Shown piece by piece: positions 44,818 to 58,557 of a DNA stretch of 64,000 bases (the first letter of the stretch is position 1; each line of letters opens with the position of its first letter). The notes beneath the pieces were generated by a model. That model was not told where the DNA came from. It saw only the letters and a program-made list of their open reading frames with translations, and did not search any database. A program made the translations under genes and the position numbers. This stretch comes from Lepas anatifera (lineage: Eukaryota > Arthropoda > Thecostraca > Lepadidae): positions 620,001 through 684,000 of the forward strand of contig JAOTON010001679.1 in NCBI GenBank assembly GCA_034440635.1. The letters are read 5' to 3'.

Positions 44818-45551
44818 CTGCCGGCCATAGAATTATCTCAGAAAGGAGAAAATGCCGCAATGCACACAAACAACAACATATTAATAACAAGTGCAGAAGG
44901 AACAAGTGGGCAAAAACAGCACGAAAGTAAATTGCTAATTGCTCTATGAACTTAAATTCCAAGAAGTTGTTGCGAAATTTTGGAACAAATGTTTTCAATT
45001 CTGCATTTTTCTCCTTTTTATTTCTTAGGGGATGAATTTGAAATTTTCCTCCTTTTGAATACACAATAGGAGCCACCTAAGAAAAATAATTCGAACTGGT
45101 CCGACAACATTTATTACGCCAAAACGCAGTATTTCTGATACAAGCAAAAAGGCTATTGAAATTTGACGGGCGACTTATAAGCTTGAAATGTCAGAAGGAA
45201 CACTTCACTTAGTTTAAAGACAGACACCTGGGCAGCTAAATCAATTTTATTGTGCTTAGGCATAGTTTCCAGTGGAAAACGTAAAATTCTTACCTAGTTT
45301 TTGCCATTCTGCCGGAGGACTGCATTTTACACATTTCATTCAAATCTTAATATCTCGCAATCTAATGCGCCCATTTGACATTTCATTTCCATTGGTGTAG
45401 CCATGCTTTCTGAACTTGTAGGGACACATCCAGCCTCTTGATTAGGTACCCGACGGAACATAAGAGTGGCTGAATTTTATGTGCGAGCTTGCCAGCCGTC
45501 CCCTTTTTACATTTTTACACGGATTTAGCTCAGTATAATTTGAAAAGGTAC
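44818..45551. other. Probable upstream intron; no exon recognised
   Basis: AT-rich sequence with no coding similarity. TTGACGGGCGACTT-like and AATTCTTACC phrases occur once only. Confidence 0.35.
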
Positions 45552-46417
45552 TTAACACGTGCATTGGCGGGGTCTGAGCCACCTTCGCTTTGACGGGGGC
45601 AGGTACCCGCCCCCCTAAGATCTCGAGAAGCACGCTAGATAGCGAAAAACAGTAAACGACATTGGGTAGCCAATCCACCTCTCTATCGAAAATAGTTGCA
45701 CCATTTTTTCAAGTCACATTTGAGGTCACTAGAGGTCAAAACATGCCGTCATATGGATAACATGTAAATGAAGGTTTTCGGCCATTACATCTGAACAAGT
45801 AAATATAGATCAAAACAATTTGAACCATTAAAATCCTCGCAGTAAACCGAATCCAGTGATATATAACATGACCTTCCTGGGTCAAATTTAGGTGAAATAT
45901 GTTATTTGACCTGACCTACTTTATTATTATGACCTGAGGTTAGGTGAAGGACAAATTAGGTCAAAATGCATATCGTTAGAACCACAAAGACAAGAGAAAT
46001 CTAGTTCATTTAAAATAAACGCCCGATCACTATCCCTTACTAAGTTATTCAGTTAAAACTATTTGTCCTATGTGTTTCCAATGGATAGGGCATGGCTCAT
46101 ACCTGACCTTATGCCATCGATATAAACAATACCGGAACATATTCTAAAGAACTCAGTGGGCCCATTATGTCATGAGTTTCAAAAGTATTAGTTCGCCCTG
46201 TTGTGACTTATGCTATCGTAAACTTCTTTCGAGGTCAGGTCACCTGCCCTGTACTGGTAACCTGACCTGAGTTGACCCAACCTTAGAATTTTGAAAAAGG
46301 TGTAAAAATGATCTGAAAAAGGTGTGCCAAGTACCACAGCGCTACGCGCCGCCCTTCTTATGCTATTTCCAAAAATCCGAAAGGGCGGGTACCCCCCACC
46401 CGCCAAAGCGCGTGTAA
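45552..46417 (+). mobile_element. Family B TTAA element, old diverged copy
   Basis: Begins TTAACACGTGCATTGGCGGG. The right end is decayed to CGCCAAAGCGCGTGTAAA, so the terminal TTAA is lost. Many point differences from the copies at 38,509 and 51,096 mark it as older. The half-site clusters are still visible (about 45,905-45,965). Confidence 0.82.
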
Positions 46418-47755
46418 ACATTCATTGACATTGTTAATATTTATTTTTATCATTTGAATTGTTGAAGGCGTCACCTAAAGATACATTTTGTCCAATTATT
46501 TAAGAGGAAATCTCCACTTAGAAATATTGCTGAAGCTTCAAACGAAATCGAATTACCGTATATTTCAATATGCCGTGGGCAGGGGTGTGTTTCGATATAC
46601 CTTCAGCTTGCTAAGAATATTCGCCTCAGAAATTTCTAAGAGCTGTTTATTATCGTATTGATTAGACCCGCTGTTTAAATTCGGATGATGAGTCCAGGAA
46701 TCAAATTATTTTTCCATCCGTAATTAGTTATTTGGGTTCTGGGGGCGCACAGTGTGGTCCTTTTGCGCCCATACAGCAGCTACGTTGCATCCAAACTATA
46801 GCCAGGCGAAATGAGCGCTAGGCTAAGTCCTCATGCGTTTTGGTATCCTGTACCTGGAAAGTTATTCGATGCTCCTAATACAGTTTAGCATATCCCTTTG
46901 AAAATATTGCTCAAATACATTCGTTAATATGTGTCTGTGTCACCATTATTGCTTAGGGTTGTGCAAAAATAGTCGCGGCACATGAATGACGAAGCTCGCT
47001 TAACTACATGAAATGACACCTTAAAACACAATAATGGAAAAGAGAAAAAATATAACAGTATCAGCAACATTTGTATAACCAGCCATCTGTGGGGGGGGGG
47101 CTGAGGGACTCGTGCCTTCCCCTACTGTCTCCCTGTCCGGTCTCCTGCTATGATTTTCTATAGGTACTATGATATTTCAGGGGTGGGTCTTGAGCCCCAC
47201 TAGCCCCTTTTGTATCTGCCACTATATTCCCCTGTACAACACTTGTCAACAGGTAACAATTGTAAGAATTGTACGTGTTGAAACGTTCGCGGAAGTGCAA
47301 GATTTTAAGCGGGTCTTGCATTCTTTGGTAAGGGCGTTGGATAGCCCATGTGAGTGCCCCCTCCCCCACAAGTAGTGACGGTTGAGGTAGGCGGGATTTT
47401 GGGCTCGGAGCCCAGCCACCTACCTATGAACATCGGTGAGCTCACACGCCATTTATTCCCACAAAAGATATGTTCCGAAAATATGGAAAACTGAAACGAA
47501 ACAATGTTCGGAAAAGGAAATAAGTTCAATGCAATGTTTCGAGAGCATTGTGTAGCTATATCACTGCAATCGAGCTTCTGTATTTTGCATATGAAGCCCT
47601 ATATTGATATGCAGTTACCTATCCACTGGGGGTGGAACTGGGGGAGGGGGCACCTGGGCACGGTGCTCCCCCTTAAATGATGAATTTTAACATCACCCTC
47701 TGGCGTTGACTGGAAATAAATGGTTCAAGGGGGCCATGGAATTTTTAGCCCATTA
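46418..47755. other. Unassigned stretch with G/C homopolymer tracts
   Basis: No gene recognised. A run of Gs at about 47,090-47,100 and a G-rich patch at 47,628-47,652 are the only distinctive features. Confidence 0.35.
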
Positions 47756-47847
47756 CTAGTGATAGGCATAGGAGCGGCGGAGTCTTGGTTCAAGGGGGCC
47801 ATGGAATTTTTAACCCAAGACTCCGCCGCTCCTTTGCCTATCACTAG
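47722..47847. repeat. 33-bp inverted repeat hairpin plus 30-bp direct repeat
   Basis: Arms at 47,756-47,788 (CTAGTGATAGGCATAGGAGC…) and 47,815-47,847 are reverse complements with one mismatch and a 26-nt loop. GGTTCAAGGGGGCCATGGAA plus ATTTTTA occurs twice, once before the left arm (47,722) and once in the loop (47,788). The fold is long enough to be a precursor hairpin or a small MITE end. Confidence 0.75.
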
Positions 47848-47994
47848 GCCCTCATCTCCTGAGTTATCTTGGTCCCGATTTCCATTCCTTGTTTTTGGTA
47901 TCCTTATCGATGAAATTAAATGGAAAGCTTAAGTAAAAGTGCGGCTGTTTTGACCGTCAACACCACCCACACCTGACTCACTGCTGACCAAGCG

Positions 47995-49013
47995 TGAACC
48001 CACGCCCCGGTGAGCCTCCGAGCTACCTTTGCCCTGGTGGGGGTGTTCAAACAACCCCTCTTGAACTCGACTCTTATACGGGATAGCGAAAAAAACGCGA
48101 AAGCAAGTGAATAGCTCATTGAAATTCATGAAGAAACTGCATCAGTCACTTTTTGGCTCAGGTCAATATTGAGGTCATGACAGGTCAAAGAATGTAGCAC
48201 GATAGAGGAGAGTTTATGGGCTCTAGCGTCTGAAAGAGTTGAGTTAGCATCATTTTAGGGATAATTAACTTTCTCTCGTTACAGCCAATCGAATGATGTA
48301 TAATATTACTGTACTAGGCCAAAACATAAAAAGACCTGAACTAAGGAATTGCAAAGGTCACCATCTATCCTAGCATAATCAATATACGTTTTAATCGATT
48401 GCGATAACATTTTAAACGTAATGGTATGAAAATAAAAGATTTATCATCATTTTGTGCAAAGTTAAATAAATTTCAGACCCAGGTCTGAAAAACCTGCATT
48501 GGATAGCCCCAGATGACCTCTCAGAGGTCACAGGTTCAAACTTGCAGCATGAACCTATAAAGTGGCCGAGGATACTATGTTCTGGAGAATGCGAAGGTAG
48601 TGCACGTGGTATTTACAAAATTAATGCAATTTTTCGGCAAATTTCCGTTTCCCCCATGCATTTCCAATGGAAAGGGGTCATGATCCGTACCTGCCCCTAA
48701 GTCTACGGTATGAAAAATTCTGAAATTGTTTGTAGTATTCGGCGGGCCCATTATGTGGTATGGGTTTCAATTCGATAGATTCACCCTTTTCTTACCTATG
48801 CCACCTTAAACATTTTTGGAGGTGCGGTCACTTGACATGCACTGGCAACCTGACCTGAGATGATCCAACCTTAAAATTTTGGGGAAGGTTGCGGGATCGA
48901 TCAAGGATAAAGTGCGCTAAATACGGCAGCGCTTCGCGTCACTGTTTTTTCGTGCCCCTGGAGCAAACCAAAGGCTTTCAAACAAAGTTCCCCGCCACCC
49001 TGGCGGGACATAA
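47995..49013 (-). mobile_element. Family D TTAA element, second copy
   Basis: Reverse orientation relative to 19,699-20,694. It begins TGAACCCACGCCCCGGTGAG and ends GCCACCCTGGCGGGACATAA, so both TTAA ends carry one change. Internal parts (GGGGGTGTTCAAAC, CTCGTTACAGCCAATCGAATGATG) match the first copy. It lies 107 bp from a family A element. Confidence 0.75.
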
Positions 49014-49633
49014 CAATCCGACGTTGTCATGGTGAGCAATCCTCTTCACGGAGATCAGCTTGCAACTGGAGTATTTTTCCGCCTTGCCGGAATCGGCGCT
49101 GGTGAAAGAATGTGGCTCCTTTACCCTCGCTACACGGGGGGGGCATCGATGGCCCCTAAGGTTTTTCAGAATAGCAGAAAAACCCAAGGTGCAGCACCGC
49201 GGTTGAGAGCTCCAACTCTCACCCTATCGTTTTCCCACTATCCTTGAAATTGTCTACCCCGGGCTACACTAAGTCAGATCACCAGGCGAGGTCAAACAAG
49301 TTCACCTCACTTCAACTTTTGAGCTTTAGCATAGCTACATTTCTTGGCCAATTGATTTGTAATTTTCTTCACTTGATAGCCCCTCCAGGATCTAAAAAAT
49401 ATATCCAGGATTTTTTTAATTTGGTGACCTGAGGTCAGGCCACAAGGTGACCTCTCCCATAAAAACGCAAGGGGAAAATATTATTGTGGTCCAAAAAATG
49501 ATTGGAAGTTATCAAATTTCTCAGAAAGGTATTCTTAGCAACCTTCTCACGGATTTCAGAGGCAATATTTTCCCTTTGACATATCTGGGTCACCTCAGGT
49601 CACCAGGTGTCAACAGCATTTTGGCCATAACTT

Positions 49634-50833
49634 TTAACCCTTGCCCCGGTGGCGGGTACGAGCCACCTTCGCCCTGGTGGGGGGCTAAAAAAGACCCCCA
49701 CGATCTCAAAAACTAAGAGAGCTAGAAAAAACGCAAAACGGCAATCGAAAGCTCTTCGAAAATGATATCGAAAATACTTCGGTCATTTTTCTTGTCAGGT
49801 CAATATCAAGGTCACCCGAGGTCAAAATAGGTCAAAATCGCTAATATGAAGTGTACTAAGAAAACCTCATATATCTCAGAAGCTATGATAGCTAGAAACA
49901 TTTTTCTAACACCATTCGAAAGCTCTTGAGATGCGCTTTCATTACAGTGGCATTCATTTTCGTGTCAGGTCAAAGCCTAGGGAGCTACAGGTCACTAAAT
50001 ATTGGGCATATTCTTGGGAATGTCCATAGCCACCCATGCATAAGGGCGTTTACTTTTTCGCTAATAGCTTCCAAACCAAACAAGATACAGCCATGGTTTA
50101 TAAACCATTGGAATCCTCTCGTCAATACAAATCGAATGATATATGATATTGCTATGCCAGGTCAAATTTAAGAATTTGACCTGACCCAGGTCAACGGTCT
50201 GACCCAACTTGACCTGGTACAGTCATGATGTATATCATTTGACTTCCAGTGACTATACAAACACCTTAGGTGACAAAATAAAAGCTCTATCCTAGTTTAT
50301 TCAAATTTTATAGAGGAAAACACCAAAAAATGCTTATTTGACCTAAGGTGACCTTTTAAAGGTCACATGTCAAAAATTTCGGCATCAGCTTCAGAAATGG
50401 GCTAAAAGCAAGTCGCAACCGATGTTTGAAGTTGATTCCATCCATACTTACTGAGAAAAACTCATTTCGTGATTTTCCCCATGTATTGACAATGGGGAGG
50501 TCATGCTCTGCACATGACCTTAGGTCACCAATATCCAAAATCCCGGAACAAATGTTGTAGCTCCTGATGGGCCCAATATGTGGTATGAGTTTCAACTTGA
50601 TCGATTAACCCTTCTTTTAGTTATGCAGTCCTAAGTATTTTTTGAGGTGAGGTCACTTCACCTGGCCTGGTGACCTGACCTGATATGACCTTGAGCCCAA
50701 ATTTTCAGGAAAGATGTAAAAATGATAAAGGAACAGCTAGACCCAGTTTGGCGGCGGTGCGCGCCGCCGTTTTTTGGTCACTTCGGAAAAACCCGAGGGG
50801 GTCTAAAAAGACCCCCACCCGGGCGAAGGTTAA
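49634..50833 (-). mobile_element. Family E TTAA element nested in family A
   Basis: Reverse-orientation copy of the E element at 31,991-33,167, from TTAACCCTTGCCCCGGTGGC to CCCGGGCGAAGGTTAA. It sits within family A where the intact copy reads CAATAACTTTTGACC, with TTAA at both borders. Confidence 0.9.
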
Positions 50834-51095
50834 CCTAATCTAGCTAGAGCACTGAATTAGAAGCCATCATGTACCTCTGTCTCGTCACTGGCTTTCATTT
50901 GACATACAAAAAGGCCACTTTCTGACCTTTCATGACATCAGGTCATCTCAGGTCAATAGGTGCCCTCTGGAGGTCAAACCACTGTCGACAGGTCATTATG
51001 TTCCTCACAGCGGGAAGAGCCCTGGTATTTTCCGATGAAATATACGTTACCAAACCTCAATAGCTCTAATGGTATAAAAGCTGTGTCCAGTTTTC

Positions 51096-51957
51096 TTAAC
51101 ACGCGCATTGACGGGGGTCTGAGCCACCTTTGCATTGACGGGGGGCGGGTACCCGCCCCCCTAAGATCTCGAGAACCACGGTAGGTAGCGAAAAACGGTA
51201 AACGGTTTTGGGCTGCCCATCCACTTCTCCATCGAAAACATTTGAACCACATCGAAAACATTTGAACCAGTTTTTGTCAGGCCACATTTAAGGTCACGAG
51301 AGGTCAAAACATGCCGTCATAGGGATAACATGTAAATTCAGTTTTTCGGCCATTACATCTGAGCAAGTAAAGATAGAGCAAAACGACTTAAACTATATGA
51401 ATCCTCTCAGCAAGCTGAATGTAATGATATATAATTTGACATTGCTAGGTCAAATCAAGGATTTGACCTGAACTGAGGTCTGGTCAGAGTTAAATTATAT
51501 GAAATGCATATCATTAGAACCGCAAAGCCCAGGCGACTCTAATGCAGCTAAAATAAACGCTCAGCAATAAATCACCATCCGGTACTGAGTTATTCCGTAA
51601 AACCATTTTTCCATGTATTTCCAAGGGAAAGGTCATGCCTCGTACCTGACCTTAGGTCATCGATATCAAAAATACTGGAACATATTTTAGGTGGGGCCAT
51701 TATGTGATATGAGTTTCAATCGGATAAGTTCACCCTGCTCCGACTTATGCTATCTTAAACTTTTTTCAGGTCGGGTCTTTTGACCTGTACTGGTGACCTG
51801 ACCTGAGATGACCTAACCTTAAAATTTTCACAGAAGTTGTAAAAATGATGAGGGAAAAGGTATGCCAAGTACGGTGGCGCTACGCGCCGCCGTTTTTCTG
51901 CTATTTCCGAAAAACCCGAGGGGGCGGGTACCCACCCCCCGTCAATGCGAGTGTTAA
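51096..51957 (+). mobile_element. Family B TTAA element nested in family A
   Basis: 862 bp, TTAACACGCGCATTGACGGG to GTCAATGCGAGTGTTAA. Its flanks CCAGTTTTC and GCATTGCAT join over a single TTAA to recreate the family A sequence present near 1,720-1,735 and 27,820 (there ATGCTTAAGCAAACTGG). A small duplication of ACATCGAAAACATTTGAACC lies at about 51,230-51,270. Confidence 0.92.
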
Positions 51958-52220
51958 GCATTGCATTTTTAGTGGGAATTGCCTATCGAGACCCAACTTT
52001 ATCTCTGGAGGTAAAGAAAATTGACCTGAGCACATGTAAATTATAACCCTACTGAATTCACATGAGCCATGAATTCACATGAATATTTTATAGCTATGAA
52101 TTCACTTGAATATTTTATAGCCATGAATTCACATGAATTCACCCCATATTTTCAGTTAGAGGGCCATCGATGTCCCCGTGGGACGAAGGTGGCGCCGGAC
52201 CCCGGTGGAGCGCGGGTTAA

Positions 52221-52529
52221 CATCATTCCTAACTTTTATAGGGTACCGAAATGGCGGGGCAGATTTTGAAAATTGGGAAAAAGTGAAATCAAAGGTTTTA
52301 AAATCATTATTTTTAGTACCTTTGGTAGGAATGACGCTGTCCGGATTTGCATACGCTCGACGTAGGTAGGTATCATAGAAAGATGTATTGGAAAACTAAC
52401 ATATTGCGATTGTCATATCTTTCCCGGTCTTCAAAACTTGTAGGGACATTCCCTACAAGTATTTGGAGGCCTCAAAACTTGTAGGGACACTGTCTCTAGT
52501 GTACCTGGTGGTGTCTACGCCCATGTTCA
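52221..52529. other. Short unassigned spacer with hairpin at 52,437-52,461
   Basis: ACTTGTAGGGA and TCCCTACAAGT form an 11-bp stem separated by three bases; the phrase AAACTTGTAGGGACA recurs at about 52,474. A related phrase occurs near 45,415. No gene. Confidence 0.45.
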
Positions 52530-53080
52530 TTTCAGATAATGAAAGAACATTACTTACGACTGATAATATTTGGGGATGGATATCGTGATATTGAAATTCA
52601 TTGTTTTATATGTTTAAATACAATTTCAGAAGAAAACCTTTTATTTGTAGTTTTTCGGTTCTAAGCACATGTCTTTCGCAAGCTCAGAATTAACATGACT
52701 GAATAGGAAAATCGATTGCGGTCATTTCATTCATTTACCCTACCCACTTATCTCCAACGGTTTTCGAGTAATTCGTCCGAAAGGGTGTTTCAAGGAGCTA
52801 AATTTCTCCGGAACATGTTTGCTTCTCACCATGGTTTCAAGCTCTTAAAATGAATGGAAGTGCATGAAATTTGGCGTGAAGCTAGCTTAGGGTCCTGGGT
52901 TACCGATACAAGTAAATCTAGGCCAATACAATGTTTAGTTCGTCTTCTTAGAACAACTTCATATATTGCCTTTTCTGTATGAACACAGCCATGATCACGG
53001 CTTCGTTTTGGTTAAGCGATACCAGCCAGTGACCTCCTGACGGGTCAAAGGTGTCCGGCTAGTGGGAGGGCGCATGTTAT

Positions 53081-53150
53081 GGCGCGGTGGTCTAGTGGTA
53101 AGAGGCACTGTCTATTGATGAGTGAGGGCCGGTTCGAATCCGGGGTTGAC
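53081..53150 (+). tRNA. tRNA-like sequence of repeat G (plus strand)
   Basis: GGTGGTCTAGTGGTAAGAGG and GGTTCGAATCC give A- and B-boxes. The anticodon-loop region has diverged (CTATTGA). Repeat-borne and not a functional tRNA. Confidence 0.65.
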
Positions 53151-53223
53151 TGAGTGCAATTTATAAGTTATTTCAAAGAAAAGAAAAAAATGATAAAACT
53201 GACCTACAGGATTATGAGATACA

Positions 53224-54101
53224 TTAACACGCGCATTGACGGGGGGCGGGTACCCGCCCCACTCAGGTTTTTCGGAGACAGCAGAAAAACGGCGGCGTGC
53301 AGCGCCGCCGTACTTGGCATACATTTTTCCTCATCATTTTTACAACTTCTGTTAAAATTTTAAGGTTATGTCATCTCAGGTCAGTTCACCAGTACAGGTC
53401 AAGTGACCTGACCTAAAAAAGAAGTTTAAGATAGCATACGTCGGAGCAGGGTGAACTTATCCGATTGAAACTCATATCACATAATGGGCCCACCGAGTTC
53501 TCTAAATGTGTTCCGGTATGTTTGATATCGATGATGTCAGGTACACGTATGATGTCAGGTATGTCAGGTATGTCAGGTACGAGGCATGACCTCTCCATTG
53601 GAAATACATGGGAAAAATGTTTTTTACTGAATAACTCAGCAATGAATGGGGATAGAGCGTTTATTTTAGCTGCATTAGACTTGCCTGATCTTTGCAGTTC
53701 TAATGATATGAATTTTATATAATTTGACCAGGACCTGACCTCAGGTTCGGTCAAATCCTTGATTTGACCTAGCAAGGTCAAATTATATATCATTTGATTT
53801 GGCTTGCTGCGAGGATTCATATAGTTTAAATAGTTTTGCTCTACATTCACCTGATCAGATTTAATGGCCGAAAACCTTAATTTACATGCTACCCTATGAC
53901 GGCAGGTTTTGACCTCTCGTGACCTTAAATGTGACCTGAGAAAAAATGTTTCAAATATTTTCAAAGGAGAAGTGGGTGGGCTACGCAATGCCGTTAACCG
54001 TTTTTCGCTACCTACCATGGTTCTCGAGACCTTAGGGGGGCGGGTACCCGCCCCCGTCAAAGCAAAGGTGGCTCAGACCCCCGTCAATGCGCGTGTTTTA
54101 A
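53224..54101 (-). mobile_element. Family B TTAA element nested in repeat G
   Basis: 878 bp from TTAACACGCGCATTGACGGG to GTCAATGCGCGTGTTTTAA. A private microsatellite-like expansion of ATGTCAGGT lies at 53,535-53,580. The precise TTAA duplication is visible by comparison with uninterrupted G copies. Confidence 0.9.
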
Positions 54102-54689
54102 GAAGGAAATATGATTTGCTTTCAGCACATTGCCATGCGGCTCTCCTGCGCTGGTGGGGCGTTAGCCCAGGTCGCAGACCGGAGTTGTTGCTGTTTTTTG
54201 TAGTGTTTTACTCACAGCTTTGTTTTCATTTTAGATGCTGACCTTATCCGTAAATGGGGTGTCCCGTGGATGATTCACCAAATAAATGAAATCTGATAAT
54301 GAATAATTCACCAAATAAATAAACTAAACTGATTGGTTGGCTGCTGTTCTTAAGCGCCGCTTCAATTCGAGATTTTAGCTTTTAGGTCGGGTTGCTTGAC
54401 CTTAATAGCTCCTTGACCTGACATGACCCGACCTAAAAATTTTAGCAGATGCATAAATTAATCAGAAATAAGATACTGTAAGTTTCGTTGTTCTGCGTTT
54501 CTTCGTTTTTGGCTATCTGGGGAAAACCAAGAGTCGGAAAATTTCACCCCTCCCCAGCGGGTCACTGTGAATAGCGTACATCCTATCTCGATCAATCCCC
54601 AATGGTGGTGAATGGGCAATGGCATTATCCTCACGTGGTCATGTGACTTAGCAGCAGCCGGTTTTCGTGTGGTTCTGTGTATATTCCGG

Positions 54690-55215
54690 AGAGTCCGTCT
54701 GCGTGGTAAAATTCGGGAGTCCGTCTGCGTAAAGGAGGTAAAATTCGGGAGTCCGTCTGCGTGGTAAAATCCGAGCGTTCGTAGGCGTGGTAAAATCCGG
54801 GAGTCCGTCTGCGTGGTAAATTCCGAGAGTCCGTCTGTGTGGCAAATTCCGAGAGTCCGTCTGCGTAGTAAAATTCGGGAGTCCGTCTGCGTGGGAATTT
54901 CCGAGCGTTCGTCGGCGTGGTAAAATCCGTGAGTCCGTCTGCGTGGTAAAATCCGTGAGTCCGTCTGCGTGGTAAAATCCGGGAGTCTGTCTGCGTGGTA
55001 AAATCCGGGGGTCCGTCTGAAGGTAAAATCCGGGAGTCCGTCTGCGCGGTAAATTCCGAGCGTTCGTATGTGCATTAAATTCCGAGTCTCCGTATGCGCG
55101 GTAAATTCCGAGTCTCCGTATGTGCAGTAAATTCCGAGTCTCCGTATGCGCTAATTCTAAATCCATAAATTCCCAGTGTCCGTCGGTGTGGTAAATTCCG
55201 AGAGTCCGTTTGCGC
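54690..55215. repeat. 26-27 bp minisatellite, about 19 copies
   Basis: The unit GTCCGTCTGCGTGGTAAAAT followed by CCGGGA, with some units CCGAGA or CGTTCGT. Minus-strand frames of 172 and 205 codons run through it because most units are 27 bp or compensating (FTTQTDSRILPRRRT-like). No flanking domain supports a protein. Confidence 0.9.
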
Positions 55216-56864
<1,649 letters not shown>

Positions 56865-57234
56865 TCTAGTGGGAATGGGGCTCCACATTTAAAATAGGGC
56901 ATTGTTTTTGTATCTGATGATCTTTTCTGGATGGAAATTTAAGCCCAAGTACATTGGCAATATTAGTCAATGTTGGTAGCCTCCTTCGAAGCAGGAGCGA
57001 GTAGTGCGAATTTTACTATCCCGGTGCGAATTTCCGAGACTGGTGAGAGGGTGGCAACACCAACAACCAGCGAAATCATAATGAAGAAGGGAATAACTAA
57101 TTAAGAATAAACAATTTGAACGTAATGGCGCCGCTTAGGCTAGGTGCGCCAGATTTTCCGCAAAATAATGTGTTTGAAATACATTTTTGAATACTGAGAG
57201 GTAAATTTAGGAAATATAAACAGTCCAAACTGAA

Positions 57235-58557
57235 ACCTCGGCCTGCGGCCTGGGCTAACGCCCCACCGGCGCAGGAGAGCCGCATGACAATGTGCCGAAA
57301 GCAAACCATATTTCGTTCTTAATGTATCTCTTCATAAGCCTGCAAGCCAGTTTTATCATTCTTTTCTTTGAAATAACCAATAAAGAGTACGTGGTCACCC
57401 CCGGTTCGAACCGGACCTACCTGATCAAGAGACAGGGCCTCTAACCACTGGACCACCGTGCCACACTTCTCAGCCTCCCACTAGCTGAACACCTGTGACC
57501 CGTCAGGAGGTCACTGGCTGGTACAACTCCGCCGAATATGCCGGGCCGCTGGGCCGGGTGCTGTGCTTGTCCCGAAAAGGCACGATATAAAGGTGCTTCT
57601 AGAAGACGAACCAAGCATTCTTTTGGGCTGAAATTACTTGTATCGTCGAGATAGGATCCTAAGCTAGCTTCATGCCAAATTTCTTCAACTTCCATCTATT
57701 TTAAGGACTTGAAACCATGGTGAGAAGCAAAGGTGGTCCGATAAATTTGGCATCTTATAATACATTTTTGACTAATTACTCGAAAGCCATTAGAGATAGG
57801 TGGGTAGTATAAGTGAGCGAAATGACCGCAAGTAACTTTCCTATTCAGCCATGTCAGTTCTGAGTTTGTGAGTGACATGAGCTTGGAACCAGGAAGATGC
57901 AAATAAAAAGTTTTTTGACTCAATTTCTATTTATGCCTATAAAACAAAGAATTTCACATTCACAATTTCCATCTCCAAATATTATCAGGCAGGAGCAATG
58001 TTCTTTCATTATTTGAAATGAAAACTCAAATCGGTCAATTAGATTGTGAGATATTAACGTTGAAATGAAATGAACCAAAATTCAGTCTTCCGGAAGAACT
58101 GTAAAAAGTAGGTCAAAATTTTATTTTTGCACTCAAAACTATGCCTAAGCACTACAAAATTTGCCTAGCCACCCCTAGGTAACTGCCTTTCAGCTAACTG
58201 AGGCCTGTCTTCTGACATTTCGAGCGCACAAGTCGGCCATCAACTTTTAGCGGGTTTTTGGCGCGTGAGAAATGCCGCGTTTTCGCGCAATAAATATTGT
58301 CGGATCAGCTCAATTTTTCCCCTAGCTGGCCCTTGTTATCCATTGAAAAGGACATAAATTTCAAGTTCGTAGCTTAAGAAGTAAAAATTAGAAAAATATA
58401 AAACAGAAAAAGTTTGAGCCAAAATTTCTCAAAAACTATTTTGGATTTCAACTCGGGGCTTCAGTTTGGGTGTCTGGAGCAGACGGGCTATCATCCTACA
58501 AAATTCCAGAGCTCTGACATCAATTCTCAGGACTGACAGACGCCAACAACAACCACA
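57235..58557 (-). mobile_element. Repeat G, first unit of a tandem dimer
   Basis: Starts ACCTCGGCCTGCGGCCTGGG and runs ~1.32 kb to CGCCAACAACAACCACA, where the next unit begins at once. It lacks the terminal block with the right inverted end. It carries the tRNA-like promoter near its left end. Confidence 0.85.
57391..57462 (-). tRNA. tRNA-like sequence of repeat G
   Basis: Same structure as at 20,901, with one base lost in the T-arm (GGTTCGAACCGG on the minus strand). Repeat-borne. Confidence 0.62.

Larger units (their letters stand above)
49121..52220 (-). mobile_element. Family A TTAA element split by nested E and B elements
   Basis: Reverse-orientation A in three pieces: 49,121-49,637, 50,830-51,099 and 51,954-52,220. 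Removing E (49,634-50,833) and B (51,096-51,957), keeping one TTAA each, leaves about 1,046 bp that lines up with the intact A at 27,590-28,619. The right outer end is CGCGGGTTAA; the left outer end reads TTTACCCTCG. A 30-bp tandem of GAATTCACATGAATATTTTA (52,057-52,140) is private to this copy. Confidence 0.88.
52530..54181 (+). mobile_element. Repeat G copy, truncated, interrupted by family B
   Basis: Reverse complement of about 20,750-21,560, starting at TTTCAGATAATGAAAGAACA and ending CAGGTCGCAGACCGGAG. It is split at ATACATTAAG by the family B element 53,224-54,101; other G copies have this site uninterrupted (TTCTTAATGTATCTC). Confidence 0.82.

Noticed and set aside
54458..55166. 172- and 205-codon minus-strand frames
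   Set aside because: They arise from the 26-27 bp minisatellite.
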